Shown here piece after piece: positions 29,694-38,109 of a stretch of 47,285 bases of DNA. Positions within the stretch are counted from its first letter, which is position 1. The number at the start of each line of letters is the position of its first letter. The position numbers and the translations under genes were made by a program. The notes under the pieces are model-generated. The model did not search any database. It had not been told where the DNA came from and saw nothing but the letters and a program-made list of their open reading frames with translations. The stretch comes from a virus. The DNA lies in IMG/VR virus record IMGVR_UViG_3300025669_000004, positions 1 to 47,285 of that record; one strand, written 5' to 3'.

Positions 29694-30689
29694 ATGGCAC
29701 AGATAATTAATAGAGGTAATTTCCCAGATTTCTGCGATAACTTAGAAATCTATTGGAGAAAGTCCTACGAAGAATATCCAAAAGCTGCCGCTCAACTATA
29801 TGATGTAGAGAATGTTAGTGTTGATACAGGTGATGAATCTGGTATTGACGGATACTCAGTTGCCAAACGAAAAATGGAAGGTGGCGACTTAGCTTATCTA
29901 AACATAACTCAAAATTATAGAAAGAGTTGGACAGTGTATGAGATTGGTGGAATGACCAAGATTACTTGGTTGATGCGAAAAGCTGCTAAATATAACAAGA
30001 TAATGGGAAGAATCTCAAATCTTGCTACATCAGCTGCTAAAAGATTAGAATGGGATTTAACTCATAGATTCTCTTTCGCTACTGCTGAATCTTATACAAA
30101 CCTAGACGGTGATACTGTAACTACTACTGTTGGTGACGGTGAAGCATTAGCTTATACCGAACATACAGTTCCAGGTACAACTACCACTTATAGAAACCGT
30201 ATCGCTAATAACCCTGCCTTAAGTAAAGGTGGAATTGAAGCAGCTGAACTTTTGTTCGCTTCTCAAATCCCTGATACTAATGGTGAGTTAGTAGTTGATA
30301 CACCTACACATATTATTGTTCATAACAATCCTAATGTTGTTAATACAGCTTTAGAATATTTACGTTCAGTTGCTGCTCCAGAGCAAGATAACTCAGGAGT
30401 AACAAATGTGTATAAAGGCAAATATACTTTAATTATATTGCCTTACTTAGCAACCACAGCCGCTGGTGCTTATAATTCAGCTAAAAAGGACTATTGGTTC
30501 TTAGCTAATCTTAATCACAAAGACGCTGTATTGAAAGTTCTTCAATCTCCTATTTTCATTCCTCCAACCGATAACGGTGGTAAGGAATTTGAAACAATGG
30601 ATTGGAAGTTCGGTTGTCACGCTGCTTATGCTATTGAAATTATAGACCCTAGATGGATTTGTATGAGTTCAGGAGATGGCGTAGCATAA
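29694..30689 (+). CDS. Major capsid protein (HK97-fold candidate)
   Basis: A 331-aa protein with the balanced alpha/beta profile of an HK97-type capsid protein: an N-terminal arm (MAQIINRGNFPDFCDNLEIYW), a long spine-like helix region (KIMGRISNLATSAAKRLEWD), a beta hinge (GKYTLIILPYLATTAAG) and a C-terminal beta end (FGCHAAYAIEIIDPRWICM). It lies after the scaffold and decoration genes as expected. No N-terminal delta-domain or protease is apparent, consistent with a free scaffold. The fold is inferred from pattern and order. Confidence 0.72.
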   Translation: MAQIINRGNFPDFCDNLEIYWRKSYEEYPKAAAQLYDVENVSVDTGDESGIDGYSVAKRKMEGGDLAYLNITQNYRKSWTVYEIGGMTKITWLMRKAAKYNKIMGRISNLATSAAKRLEWDLTHRFSFATAESYTNLDGDTVTTTVGDGEALAYTEHTVPGTTTTYRNRIANNPALSKGGIEAAELLFASQIPDTNGELVVDTPTHIIVHNNPNVVNTALEYLRSVAAPEQDNSGVTNVYKGKYTLIILPYLATTAAGAYNSAKKDYWFLANLNHKDAVLKVLQSPIFIPPTDNGGKEFETMDWKFGCHAAYAIEIIDPRWICMSSGDGVA

Positions 30690-30714
30690 AGTAGAAAAAT
30701 ATTGATAAAATTAT

Positions 30715-30777
30715 ATGAAGAAATGTGTTCTTTGTCACAAACAAACAGATTCTTATAAAGTTAATCAATATGCTTAA
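30715..30777 (+). CDS. Tiny Cys-pair protein or remnant
   Basis: A 20-codon frame (MKKCVLCHKQTDSYKVNQYA) with one CxxC and a His, read from an ATG in TTATATG context. This looks like the first half of a zinc ribbon. It may be a relic of the small zinc-ribbon genes common in this phage or a non-translated leader segment. Confidence 0.3.
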   Translation: MKKCVLCHKQTDSYKVNQYA

Positions 30778-30789
30778 ACTTAATTCATA

Positions 30790-30830
30790 TTTTATAAGCT
30801 ATATTTAGAGGTGGTGGTGGGCTTATAAGA
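30790..30830 (+). promoter_or_regulatory. Hairpin leader of the beta-helix gene
   Basis: TTATAAGC (30792-30799) pairs with GCTTATAA (30821-30828), extendable by a T-G and a T-A pair, around a 21-nt G-rich loop (GGTGGTGGTGG). It lies 16 nt before ATG 30846 and may stabilise or control that message. Confidence 0.45.
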
Positions 30831-30845
30831 TTTAACAAAAAAATT

Positions 30846-31862
30846 ATGTTATACGGACAAAATTCAGGATATGGAATGGGACTTATTAATATGGTCTCAT
30901 CTATTATCCCTACCTTTGGAAGAATTTTTGTGGTTTTTGACCCAGATGATACTACAAGCGAAAATTATCAAAGAATGCAAGAATTAATGAAACCAGACCC
31001 ACAAGGAAAAACTAGATTCTTTACTTCATTAGAGTCAGCTTACGCAGCTGTAGAATCTAATAACAATGATGTTATTTTACTAGATGGTCATTCAGCTCAC
31101 GAAATTGATGCAATGATAACTGTTTCAAAGAGCAGAGTTCATTTCGTTGGTATGGATGGTGGTGGAAGATTATGTCAACAAGGTGCAAGAATTAAAATGG
31201 GTGTTACTGGTGTAGCAACTGATTTAGCACCAGTATTAGTTACTGGAACTAGAAATACATTTAGGAATCTAAAAGTTGAGAATGCTTCTAGTACAGATGA
31301 ATCTTTATATGGATTTATTGAGAATGGAGAAGGAACATACATTGAAAACTGTCATTTCCTAAAGACTGCTGGACTTGATGACGCTGGTTGGGCTAACTTC
31401 TGGATGGCAGGAGATAGTTTAACAATGAAAAACTGTACTCTTGGACAATCTAATGTTGGAAGTGCAGTAGCTCATTATGGCATCTTAATTGATGCTAAAA
31501 CTGGTGGAGGTTCAAGTGCAGTTAAAGAAAATATGTTAGAGAATATTTATATTAATATGTCTGTTCTTACTGCTGCTGCTGCAACTGCTTGTTTTATTAA
31601 AGTAGCCGATGGTGCTGCTATGAACTTTAATAATGTTATTAAAGACTTGAACGCTTATAACTTTGTACAGGCTAGTACTGGAACAATTATGACAGATGCT
31701 GTTCTTGGAGCAGCTTGTACTGGTGGATATCTACAATTAATCAGACCAACCTTTATGGGTTGTACTGGTGTAGGTTCTGCTACAGGACAAGGAATATACA
31801 TTTCTCAATCTACAGCTCCTGATGCTAATGGAGGATTGGGAACTGAACTTACTGATTCCTAA
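30846..31862 (+). CDS. Right-handed beta-helix structural protein
   Basis: The protein has 338 aa. After a 70-residue N-terminal domain the chain shows repeated short strand-turn units with Asn/Gly turns (DVILLDGHSAHEIDAMI, RNTFRNLKVENASS, GTYIENCHF, DSLTMKNCTL, NNVIKDLNAYN), the look of a parallel beta-helix as in pectate-lyase-like folds. No polysaccharide-lyase catalytic signature is evident. Position directly after the capsid gene suggests a head fibre or other surface protein; an ORFan tail-spike role is an alternative. Confidence 0.55.
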   Translation: MLYGQNSGYGMGLINMVSSIIPTFGRIFVVFDPDDTTSENYQRMQELMKPDPQGKTRFFTSLESAYAAVESNNNDVILLDGHSAHEIDAMITVSKSRVHFVGMDGGGRLCQQGARIKMGVTGVATDLAPVLVTGTRNTFRNLKVENASSTDESLYGFIENGEGTYIENCHFLKTAGLDDAGWANFWMAGDSLTMKNCTLGQSNVGSAVAHYGILIDAKTGGGSSAVKENMLENIYINMSVLTAAAATACFIKVADGAAMNFNNVIKDLNAYNFVQASTGTIMTDAVLGAACTGGYLQLIRPTFMGCTGVGSATGQGIYISQSTAPDANGGLGTELTDS

Positions 31863-31872
31863 TAATAAATAT

Positions 31873-32001
31873 ATGCCTACAAAAAAAGTAGAAAAGAAAA
31901 AGGTTGTTAAAGCTACTAAAGTAGTAAAGACAGAAATGATTGATTGCGACCATAGAAAAATCACTTTTAGTGATGGTTCTGAACAAATCTTATTTGTTTA
32001 A
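31873..32001 (+). CDS. Small basic protein
   Basis: A 42-aa protein (MPTKKVEKKKVVKATKVVKT start) with a Lys-rich head and an acidic/beta end (IDCDHRKITFSDG). Leader is AATAAATATATG. The last codons form a 7-pair hairpin (AACAAATcttATTTGTT). It could bind DNA in the capsid; function not known. Confidence 0.45.
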   Translation: MPTKKVEKKKVVKATKVVKTEMIDCDHRKITFSDGSEQILFV

Positions 32002-32003
32002 GA

Positions 32004-32066
32004 TAACCTTAGTTAGAGGGGACATACCTCACTAGGTAAAACCTCGTCCCCTCAATAGTGAGGTTA
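32004..32066 (+). promoter_or_regulatory. Switch-like RNA pseudoknot before head/neck gene
   Basis: GAGGGGAC (32016-32023) pairs with GTCCCCTC (32046-32053). ACCTCACTA (32026-32034), inside its loop, pairs perfectly with TAGTGAGGT (32056-32064) outside, an interleaved order that is a pseudoknot. Alternatively TAACCT (32004-32009) pairs with AGGTTA (32061-32066) to close the first stem, and AGGT-aaa-ACCT can fill the loop. The two states exclude each other. It lies between the small gene ending at 32001 and ATG 32087. Confidence 0.55.
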
Positions 32067-32086
32067 ATTAAATAATATATAAATTT

Positions 32087-32734
32087 ATGAGAGAACAAAA
32101 AGCTTACACAATATTAGATGATATTGGTAAAAAAACAGGTACTTTTACTGCAGCTACTACTGATGTAATTACATCTAATGCACACGGATTAAAAAACGGA
32201 GATATGGTGGTTTTAACAACTACTAATACTCTTCCAGCAGGATTATCCTTATTAACTGTTTATTATGTAAGAGACGCTGCTACTAATACATTCAAACTAA
32301 CTCTAATCCCTGATGTAGATGCCTTAGGAACTATTGCAGATGTTACAGATACAGGAATTGGAACACATACATTTACAATGCACGACATTGGAAAGAATGT
32401 TTATTCAGGTGATTATCAAAACATCTCATTATCTTTTGATACTGACGGTGCTGGAGATGCTGCAATGACAGTTAAAGTAGTAGGTTCAAATGAAGAAACT
32501 TGCCCAGACTTTAGTGCTGCTCAATCAGACACTAATATCTTTGAGTTTTTACAATGTATTGATAGTGAAAGTGGTGATGAAGTAGAAGGAGATGCTGGAT
32601 TTGTAGTAGCTAGTGCTGATGATCACGTGCTATATGAAGTAAATAAGAATAATCTAAGATGGATAAATGTCTTAATGACAGCTTGGACAGAAGGAGAAGT
32701 AACAGTAAAAGCATACCTAACTAATAATCAATAA
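32087..32734 (+). CDS. Structural protein with module shared with the tail protein
   Basis: The protein has 215 aa. Residues about 12-105 hold the segment TGTFTAATTDVITSNAHGL, then LPAGLSLLTVYYV and GTGTHTF-like words that recur in the gene at 39479 (HGLxxGxxVxxTTTxTLPAGLS). This beta-sandwich module is common in virion proteins of environmental phages. The C-terminal half is acidic and beta-rich (EVEGDAGFVVASADDHVLY). It may be a head-tail joining or minor head protein. Role inferred from position. Confidence 0.55.
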   Translation: MREQKAYTILDDIGKKTGTFTAATTDVITSNAHGLKNGDMVVLTTTNTLPAGLSLLTVYYVRDAATNTFKLTLIPDVDALGTIADVTDTGIGTHTFTMHDIGKNVYSGDYQNISLSFDTDGAGDAAMTVKVVGSNEETCPDFSAAQSDTNIFEFLQCIDSESGDEVEGDAGFVVASADDHVLYEVNKNNLRWINVLMTAWTEGEVTVKAYLTNNQ

Positions 32735-32739
32735 ATAGG

Positions 32740-33573
32740 ATGAGACGAAGTTCTAAAACCAAAAGAATAATTCCTTTTAAAGTTAAAGAAATCTCTGCAA
32801 TGGAGAAGAGGGAAAAAGTAGTTCTTGAGAAAACTCAGAAAGAACAGATTTTATTATCTAAAAATATAAAAGAGTTAGAACTTAAAGAAATATCTCTAGG
32901 CAATAGTATTGTAAGAAAACAAAGTACTTTAGATGATATGAATGTTGACAAAGCTGATAAAGAGTTAGAGCTAAAAGAACTTAATAAAAATATAGGTAAA
33001 AAACTAAAGGATTATTTAGCAGTGGAGGAAGAGATTGAAAAACTTGGTTATAATTATCTAGAAGATAAAGCTGAATTAGAACGAGAATTAGAAGATGGTA
33101 GAAAATATCATAGAGAAGAAATGGAAGGAATGGATATTAAATTAAAAGAAATTAAAGATGATGTAAATGACCTATATGCTACTAAAGACTCCTTAGAAGT
33201 CCAAATAATGGCTAGTAATGTTGAATTAGAACAGAATGAGTGTAAATTTGATGAATTAAATGGACATATTGATCTAGCTAATGAAATGATTGAAGATAAA
33301 GAAAAGTATATTGTAGAACTAAATAAAGACTCCTCAAATATCAATGAAGATATAAAGTCTAAGAGTATTCTTTTAAATGAACTTACTAAAGAGTTAGACG
33401 GTTTAGCTAAAGAAATAGAAATTAAAAACAATATAAATGATAAGTTGAAGAAAGAGAATAAATCTTTAAATACTTCTAAATTAACATTCTATAAAAGACA
33501 AAAGGATGTAGAAGAAAAAGCTGAGATAGTTAAGAGATACTATAAAGGTGCTAATGTAGAAATTGAATTATAA
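32740..33573 (+). CDS. Long coiled-coil protein
   Basis: A 277-aa protein that is coiled coil nearly end to end (LLSKNIKELELKEISLGNS, EVQIMASNVELEQNE) with heptad Leu/Ile/Val and many Glu/Lys, plus a basic head (MRRSSKTKRIIPFKVK). It may act as a rod or spacer in the virion, or as a fibre-attachment rod. Such a long rod in a short-tailed phage without a tape measure is notable. Followed 3 nt later by a small acidic gene. Confidence 0.55.
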   Translation: MRRSSKTKRIIPFKVKEISAMEKREKVVLEKTQKEQILLSKNIKELELKEISLGNSIVRKQSTLDDMNVDKADKELELKELNKNIGKKLKDYLAVEEEIEKLGYNYLEDKAELERELEDGRKYHREEMEGMDIKLKEIKDDVNDLYATKDSLEVQIMASNVELEQNECKFDELNGHIDLANEMIEDKEKYIVELNKDSSNINEDIKSKSILLNELTKELDGLAKEIEIKNNINDKLKKENKSLNTSKLTFYKRQKDVEEKAEIVKRYYKGANVEIEL

Positions 33574-33576
33574 TAT

Positions 33577-33873
33577 ATGGGAAAAATAGCAACAAAAATA
33601 AAGGTAAAGTCAGATATAGAGTTAACAGATACTAATGCTGTTGCTTTGGCTTCTAAACAAGATGATACTATAACTGCTGTTGAAGAAATAACATCAAACT
33701 TAGAGGATTCTCAAGTAACTGAAGGTGGTCAAGTAAAGAATGCAACAACTAACTTTACTCAGGAAGAGTTTATGGAACAAATGTTAGTAGAATTAAGAAA
33801 GATAACACTTCAACTAGCTATCATTACTGATACTGTCTTGAAGGATGAAGATATAAATAATAATTTAAAATAA
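33577..33873 (+). CDS. Hypothetical protein
   Basis: A 98-aa protein (MGKIATKIKVKSDIELTDTN start) with a central acidic/Thr-rich part (DDTITAVEEITSNLEDSQV) and a C-terminal helix (EEFMEQMLVELRKITLQLAI) that could pack against a fibre or trimer. It sits between the coiled-coil protein and the fibre. Perhaps a fibre accessory; not assigned. Confidence 0.45.
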   Translation: MGKIATKIKVKSDIELTDTNAVALASKQDDTITAVEEITSNLEDSQVTEGGQVKNATTNFTQEEFMEQMLVELRKITLQLAIITDTVLKDEDINNNLK

Positions 33874-33877
33874 TAAT

Positions 33878-35701
33878 ATGTCAAGAAGAGCGATACAATT
33901 TGACCCCAATAAAGCACAAACACTTACCAATAAAACTATTGATGGTGATGATAATACTCTCCAAGATATTGGAGTTGCTGACTTAAAAGAAGGAACAGAT
34001 GGACAGCTTATTACTTGGGGAGCTGATGGAGAACCTACTACTGTAGCTGCTGGAGATTCATCACAAGTATTAACAAGTAATGGAGCTGGTGCTGCTCCTA
34101 CATTTCAAGCAGTTGGTGCTGGAGTCAAAGCTACTGGTGCTGAAATAGATACAGCTACAGATGATGCTAAGTTTGCTACAGCTAAAGGAATAAAAGATTC
34201 TCATAATGTACCAAGTGTAGTACCTAGTACAGCAGGGAAAGTTTTAACTTCTGATGGAACAGATTGGATAAGTGCAGCAGGTACTGCAGGAACAGTAACT
34301 TCTGTAGCAGCTTTAACTCTTGGAACAACAGGAACAGATGTATCATCTACTGTTGCTGATGGAACATCTACTCCAGTGATAACACTACAGATACCAACTG
34401 CTTCAACAGCAAATCGTGGAGCATTAAGTTCAACAGATTGGGACACATTTAATGGAAAATTATCTACCCTAGCTTTTGCTGGACTATCTGATTATCCAGC
34501 TGATGCAGCAGGTGCATTATCAAATGATGGATCTGGTAATTTAAGTTGGTCTGCACTTGGTGCTGGAGATATGATACTTGCTTCAGCTCAATCAAATACT
34601 GGAATAAAAACATTTGATAAAGGAACATTAAAAGTAAAAGGAACATCAACTGGTGTTACCGATTTAACTACTGCAAATACAAGTGCTACATCTTATACTC
34701 AAACATTCCCAGCTAGAAATGGAACAGTAGCTAACTTAGATAATGTAACTTATATTGGAACTACTTCTGTAGCTTTAAATAGAACTACTGATACTCTTAA
34801 CTTAGCAGGAATAGGAACTCTAGGTGTAGGTGCAATTACTACAACTGGTAACTTATCTCAAACAGGAGCTACAACTTTTGGTACAGGAACTGGAACAGTA
34901 AGCATAAATGGTAGTGTTCAAATAGCATCAGCTAAAACCCTTAAATTCAATACAGGAGCAACTGTAGGAACAATAGGAACTACTTTCGCTGACAATGATA
35001 CTTCTTTGATGACTTCTCAGGCAATTAAAGAAAAGATTGAAAATTATAGTTATGCTACAACAACTGCACCAACCTTTGCTACTTCAATTACTGGTTCATA
35101 TCTAACAGCTTCTGAGATGTTAATTACAGATGCAGATAAAAAGATAGTATCAGCAGCAGTAGCAACATATCCTAGTTTGACTGAACTTGCTTATGTAAAA
35201 GGACTATCTTCATCTATTCAAACTCAGCTAGGAAATAAAGCTGCTTCAGGTGCTAATAGTGATATAACATCTATTACAGGACTTACAACAGACCTTACAA
35301 TAGCTCAAGGTGGAACTGGAGCAAGTACATTGGCAGGAGCAAGTATTCCAACTTATACAAGTACAAATACTTTTACTAATAAAAGAATTACCCAAAGGGT
35401 TGTAACTACTGCAAATGATGCTACTGCTGAAATTGATATAGATATTACAGATGTTTATGAACTAAGTGCGATTGCTGATGATACAACTTTCACTCTTACA
35501 GGAACACCAACTGATGGTCAGAAATTAATAGTCAGATTTAAAGATGCTGGTACAACTAAAGCTCTTACTTGGACAGGATTCACAGCAGTAGGAATAACAT
35601 TACCAACGACAACAGTTGTTAGTAAATGGCACCTTGTAGGATGTATTTATAATCTAGGTGCAACGACTTGGGATGCAGTAGCTTATTCAGTAGAAGCTTA
35701 A
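33878..35701 (+). CDS. Tail fibre / appendage protein
   Basis: A 607-aa protein. The N-terminus (MSRRAIQFDPNKAQTLTNKT) could attach to the virion. The body is a run of Thr/Gly/Ala/Ser beta-strand repeats (GTAGTVTSVAALTLGTTGTD; ADGTSTPVITLQIPTAST) typical of fibre shafts, and the last 100 residues (TFTLTGTPTDGQKLIVRFKD, LTWTGFTAVGITLP) resemble a compact beta-rich receptor-binding head. Candidate receptor-binding or side fibre. The glycine-rich tip of the 1348-aa protein may serve a similar role. Confidence 0.6.
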   Translation: MSRRAIQFDPNKAQTLTNKTIDGDDNTLQDIGVADLKEGTDGQLITWGADGEPTTVAAGDSSQVLTSNGAGAAPTFQAVGAGVKATGAEIDTATDDAKFATAKGIKDSHNVPSVVPSTAGKVLTSDGTDWISAAGTAGTVTSVAALTLGTTGTDVSSTVADGTSTPVITLQIPTASTANRGALSSTDWDTFNGKLSTLAFAGLSDYPADAAGALSNDGSGNLSWSALGAGDMILASAQSNTGIKTFDKGTLKVKGTSTGVTDLTTANTSATSYTQTFPARNGTVANLDNVTYIGTTSVALNRTTDTLNLAGIGTLGVGAITTTGNLSQTGATTFGTGTGTVSINGSVQIASAKTLKFNTGATVGTIGTTFADNDTSLMTSQAIKEKIENYSYATTTAPTFATSITGSYLTASEMLITDADKKIVSAAVATYPSLTELAYVKGLSSSIQTQLGNKAASGANSDITSITGLTTDLTIAQGGTGASTLAGASIPTYTSTNTFTNKRITQRVVTTANDATAEIDIDITDVYELSAIADDTTFTLTGTPTDGQKLIVRFKDAGTTKALTWTGFTAVGITLPTTTVVSKWHLVGCIYNLGATTWDAVAYSVEA

Positions 35702-35720
35702 TAATTAAACACTTAATATA

Positions 35721-36260
35721 ATGGCAACAGAAGTACAAATAGCAGGAACAGGTACTACTGATTCATCAGTCGGAACACTGGCATGGAGAAATCCTAGCAA
35801 TATTACTGCAGATGATGGAAGTGTAACCGATGATTGGTTTGCTAAGAGTGGAACAGGTCTTATATACAGCGAATATTTAAAGTCTACTAATTTTGGCTTT
35901 TCTATACCAGATGGTGCAACAATAGATGGAATAACAGTAGAATTTAAAGATTTTGCTACTAATAATGCAGGATATACAAAAGACTGGTCTGTTAAACTTG
36001 TAAAGGGTGGAACAGTACAGGGTAATGATAAAGCTGATCAAGCTCTTTTATCAGGAGATAAAACATATGGTGGTTCATCTGACCTATGGGGTATTACTTT
36101 ATCAAGTTCCGATGTAAATGCAAGTGATTTTGGTGTAGTATTTCAATCACAAGAAAATACAGTAGATTTTAATATGGTTATGGAATGGGATTATTGTCAA
36201 ATTACAGCACATTATACAGAAGTAGCAACAAACACAGGAGCATTTTTTCAATTATTTTAA
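35721..36260 (+). CDS. Virion-associated beta-rich protein
   Basis: A 179-aa protein (MATEVQIAGTGTTDSSVGTL start) with alternating strands (ATIDGITVEFKDFATNNAGY, WSVKLVKGGTVQGN) and an aromatic end (HYTEVATNTGAFFQLF). Probable jelly-roll-like fibre tip, fibre chaperone or capsid accessory, judged by its place after the fibre and by the aromatic C-terminus. No enzyme motif. Confidence 0.5.
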   Translation: MATEVQIAGTGTTDSSVGTLAWRNPSNITADDGSVTDDWFAKSGTGLIYSEYLKSTNFGFSIPDGATIDGITVEFKDFATNNAGYTKDWSVKLVKGGTVQGNDKADQALLSGDKTYGGSSDLWGITLSSSDVNASDFGVVFQSQENTVDFNMVMEWDYCQITAHYTEVATNTGAFFQLF

Positions 36261-36278
36261 AAATTAACAATAAATAAA

Positions 36279-36545
36279 ATGGAATTATTACTTTCATTGT
36301 CAATAACAATATTGGCAGAAGGATTTAAAAAGCTAATTAAGAAAGTAGGAGAAACTAAAGCTAAGTTTTTAGTATTAGGATTTGTATTATTACTATCAGT
36401 GATTTATTCAGTTCTAAATTTTAATGGATTTGTTACAGCAGTAGTATTAAAAAAGATAGTTACTATATTTGGTATGTCTATTGCTAGTTATGAGATTGTA
36501 TTTAAAAAGATTATATATCCAGTATTAAATAAGATTAAAAAATAA
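36279..36545 (+). CDS. Holin-like membrane protein
   Basis: The protein has 88 aa. Hydrophobic segments at residues 1-16 (MELLLSLSITILAEGF), 30-50 (FLVLGFVLLLSVIYSVLNF) and 54-75 (VTAVVLKKIVTIFGMSIASY) are bordered by Lys clusters, with a basic tail. Size, multiple spans and the small membrane partner at 36547 suit a holin. The corresponding endolysin is probably the anchored enzyme at 16967 or the cysteine protease at 38394. Holin calls from topology alone are tentative. Confidence 0.5.
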   Translation: MELLLSLSITILAEGFKKLIKKVGETKAKFLVLGFVLLLSVIYSVLNFNGFVTAVVLKKIVTIFGMSIASYEIVFKKIIYPVLNKIKK

Positions 36546-36546
36546 A

Positions 36547-36732
36547 ATGGAAGAAATAACAAATCAAACATTACACGAGATATTAGTGAGAGTAGAGAAA
36601 CAGGTTACCAAAACAAATGGCAGGGTAACAGATTTAGAAGATTGGAAAAACAAAATTAAGGGAGCTTTAATTATAATGAATATAATTTTAATTCCATTAA
36701 CATTGTTTATTATTACAAAATATATATTTTAG
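36547..36732 (+). CDS. XhlA-like small membrane-anchored lysis protein
   Basis: The protein has 61 aa. A charged coiled-coil N-terminus (EITNQTLHEILVRVEKQVTK, TDLEDWKNKIKG) is followed by one C-terminal membrane span (IIMNIILIPLTLFIITKYIF), the topology of the XhlA-type holin partner. It lies directly after the holin-like gene. Lysis timing or holin activation is inferred. Confidence 0.55.
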   Translation: MEEITNQTLHEILVRVEKQVTKTNGRVTDLEDWKNKIKGALIIMNIILIPLTLFIITKYIF

Positions 36733-36761
36733 TATATTAAAAAGCAAAAAGGAGTAGCACT

Positions 36762-37547
36762 ATGAAAAATAACATTCGTTATCTAGTGTCTAAGAGAAAC
36801 AATGAGAAAGTTTTATTTGTTTCTGACATCCACGCACCTTTTCAGGACAATAGAGCAGTGAGAGCTATCATATCATTTGGTAAATGGTTAAAGCCAGATA
36901 GAATCATTTTTATCGGTGATGTAATAGATTTCTATGCTGTGTCTAAGTTTAACAAAGACCCTATCAGAGCATTGAGACTTCAAAGTGAAATAGATGAAGC
37001 TCATAGTATTCTTAGGATATTCCGTAAGGAATTTCCTACTGTTGAAATGATTTACATAGAAGGTAATCACGAAGCAAGATTAAGAGGATACCTATGGTCT
37101 CAAGCATCAGAACTTTCTGGACTAAGAAATATGAGATTAGAATCTTTAATGGGTCTTGAAGTGTTGAACATTAAGTATGTCAGTAATGGTAGAATGAAAT
37201 TTAGAAACTTTGTCATCAAGCACGGTGATATAGTTCGTTTACATTCTGCTTATACGGCTCGTGCTGAACTTACGACTACTGGTATATCTGGTTTAAGTGG
37301 ACATACTCATAGACTTTCAACACATTACCTTTCAAATGAAGGTGGAGACTATGTGTGGTATGAAATTGGTTGCCTTTGTAAAATGAATCAAGAGTATATG
37401 AAAGGTAAATTCCCTAATTGGCAACAAGGATTTGCATTTGGATTCTTTAAAAAGGGTTCTGCTAAATATAATATTCACTTAGTGAACATTGTAAATGGTA
37501 AAGCACTTTTTATGGAAAATGAATTTTCTGGCAGTAATAAACAATAG
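36762..37547 (+). CDS. Calcineurin-like metallophosphoesterase
   Basis: The protein has 261 aa and all five metallophosphoesterase motifs: DIHAP (22-26), GD (52-53), GNHEAR (101-106), KHGD (153-156) and GHTH (180-183), which bind two metal ions and hydrolyse phosphate esters or nucleic acids. It has a real Shine-Dalgarno AAGGAG about 8 nt before ATG, unlike most genes here. It heads a four-gene cassette (36762-38104) of the same style. The substrate is open; such phage enzymes may act on DNA ends, cyclic nucleotides or nicks. A transferred cassette is likely. Confidence 0.85.
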   Translation: MKNNIRYLVSKRNNEKVLFVSDIHAPFQDNRAVRAIISFGKWLKPDRIIFIGDVIDFYAVSKFNKDPIRALRLQSEIDEAHSILRIFRKEFPTVEMIYIEGNHEARLRGYLWSQASELSGLRNMRLESLMGLEVLNIKYVSNGRMKFRNFVIKHGDIVRLHSAYTARAELTTTGISGLSGHTHRLSTHYLSNEGGDYVWYEIGCLCKMNQEYMKGKFPNWQQGFAFGFFKKGSAKYNIHLVNIVNGKALFMENEFSGSNKQ

Positions 37548-37556
37548 GAGGATAAA

Positions 37557-37736
37557 ATGTATGTATGGTATGAGTTCAACATCTATGAAGTGATAAGGCC
37601 ACGTCTAAGTGAACGTATTATTGCAGATTTGAGAGACTCTTGTCCTAACACTATGCTAACCTTACAACTTATTAAAAACCCTCGTTTTTTTAAGACGGTT
37701 AAAATCAAGTATGTAAAGTTTCAATTTGAATGGTAG
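37557..37736 (+). CDS. Small hypothetical protein in SD-led cassette
   Basis: A 59-aa protein (MYVWYEFNIYEVIRPRLSER start), 9 nt after the phosphoesterase stop with a TAGGAGG Shine-Dalgarno site. Its basic C-terminus (TVKIKYVKFQFEW) has alternating strands. No family is recognised. Like its neighbours it uses G/C-rich codons more often. Confidence 0.5.
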   Translation: MYVWYEFNIYEVIRPRLSERIIADLRDSCPNTMLTLQLIKNPRFFKTVKIKYVKFQFEW

Positions 37737-37745
37737 GAGGTTCTA

Positions 37746-37925
37746 ATGAAATTCTCAGAATATGTAGATTTAGCAGAGCAAGAAAGACACGCTGTAATAG
37801 ACGCACTTCTTAATGAAATCTATGATTTAAAAAGACAGCTCGCAGAATATAAACGAGCTGAAAAAAAGGAATTAGTTCCTTCAAAAAGAAAACCAGTAGG
37901 ATTTAATCAAGGTGGTAAAAAATGA
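37746..37925 (+). CDS. Small hypothetical protein in SD-led cassette
   Basis: A 59-aa protein (MKFSEYVDLAEQERHAVIDA start), with AGGAGG before the ATG. It is helical (DLKRQLAEYKRAEKKEL), with a basic Gly-rich tail, and could bind the phosphoesterase or nucleic acid. It ends with ATGA, overlapping the next ATG. Confidence 0.5.
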   Translation: MKFSEYVDLAEQERHAVIDALLNEIYDLKRQLAEYKRAEKKELVPSKRKPVGFNQGGKK

Positions 37926-38104
37926 AAGGTCAAGAAGGCAGAATAGTAGATATTGCCATTCTACTTAATGAGGGTTGGAAAAAGGAAATTTACTTTGGAA
38001 ATAATGGATTAGTCCTTTCCAAAGGTGATGATAGAATACTCTATTCTATAAAACAGAAAAGGGTAATCGTTCATTACAAATCCAAACCAATACTCGGATG
38101 TTAA
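37922..38104 (+). CDS. Small hypothetical protein in SD-led cassette
   Basis: A 60-aa protein (MKGQEGRIVDIAILLNEGWK start) beginning in the overlapping ATGA of its neighbour, beta-rich and basic (VIVHYKSKPILGC). Probably translated by coupling. It is followed 6 nt later by a terminator-like hairpin that closes the cassette. Confidence 0.5.
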   Translation: MKGQEGRIVDIAILLNEGWKKEIYFGNNGLVLSKGDDRILYSIKQKRVIVHYKSKPILGC

Positions 38105-38109
38105 TCTAT

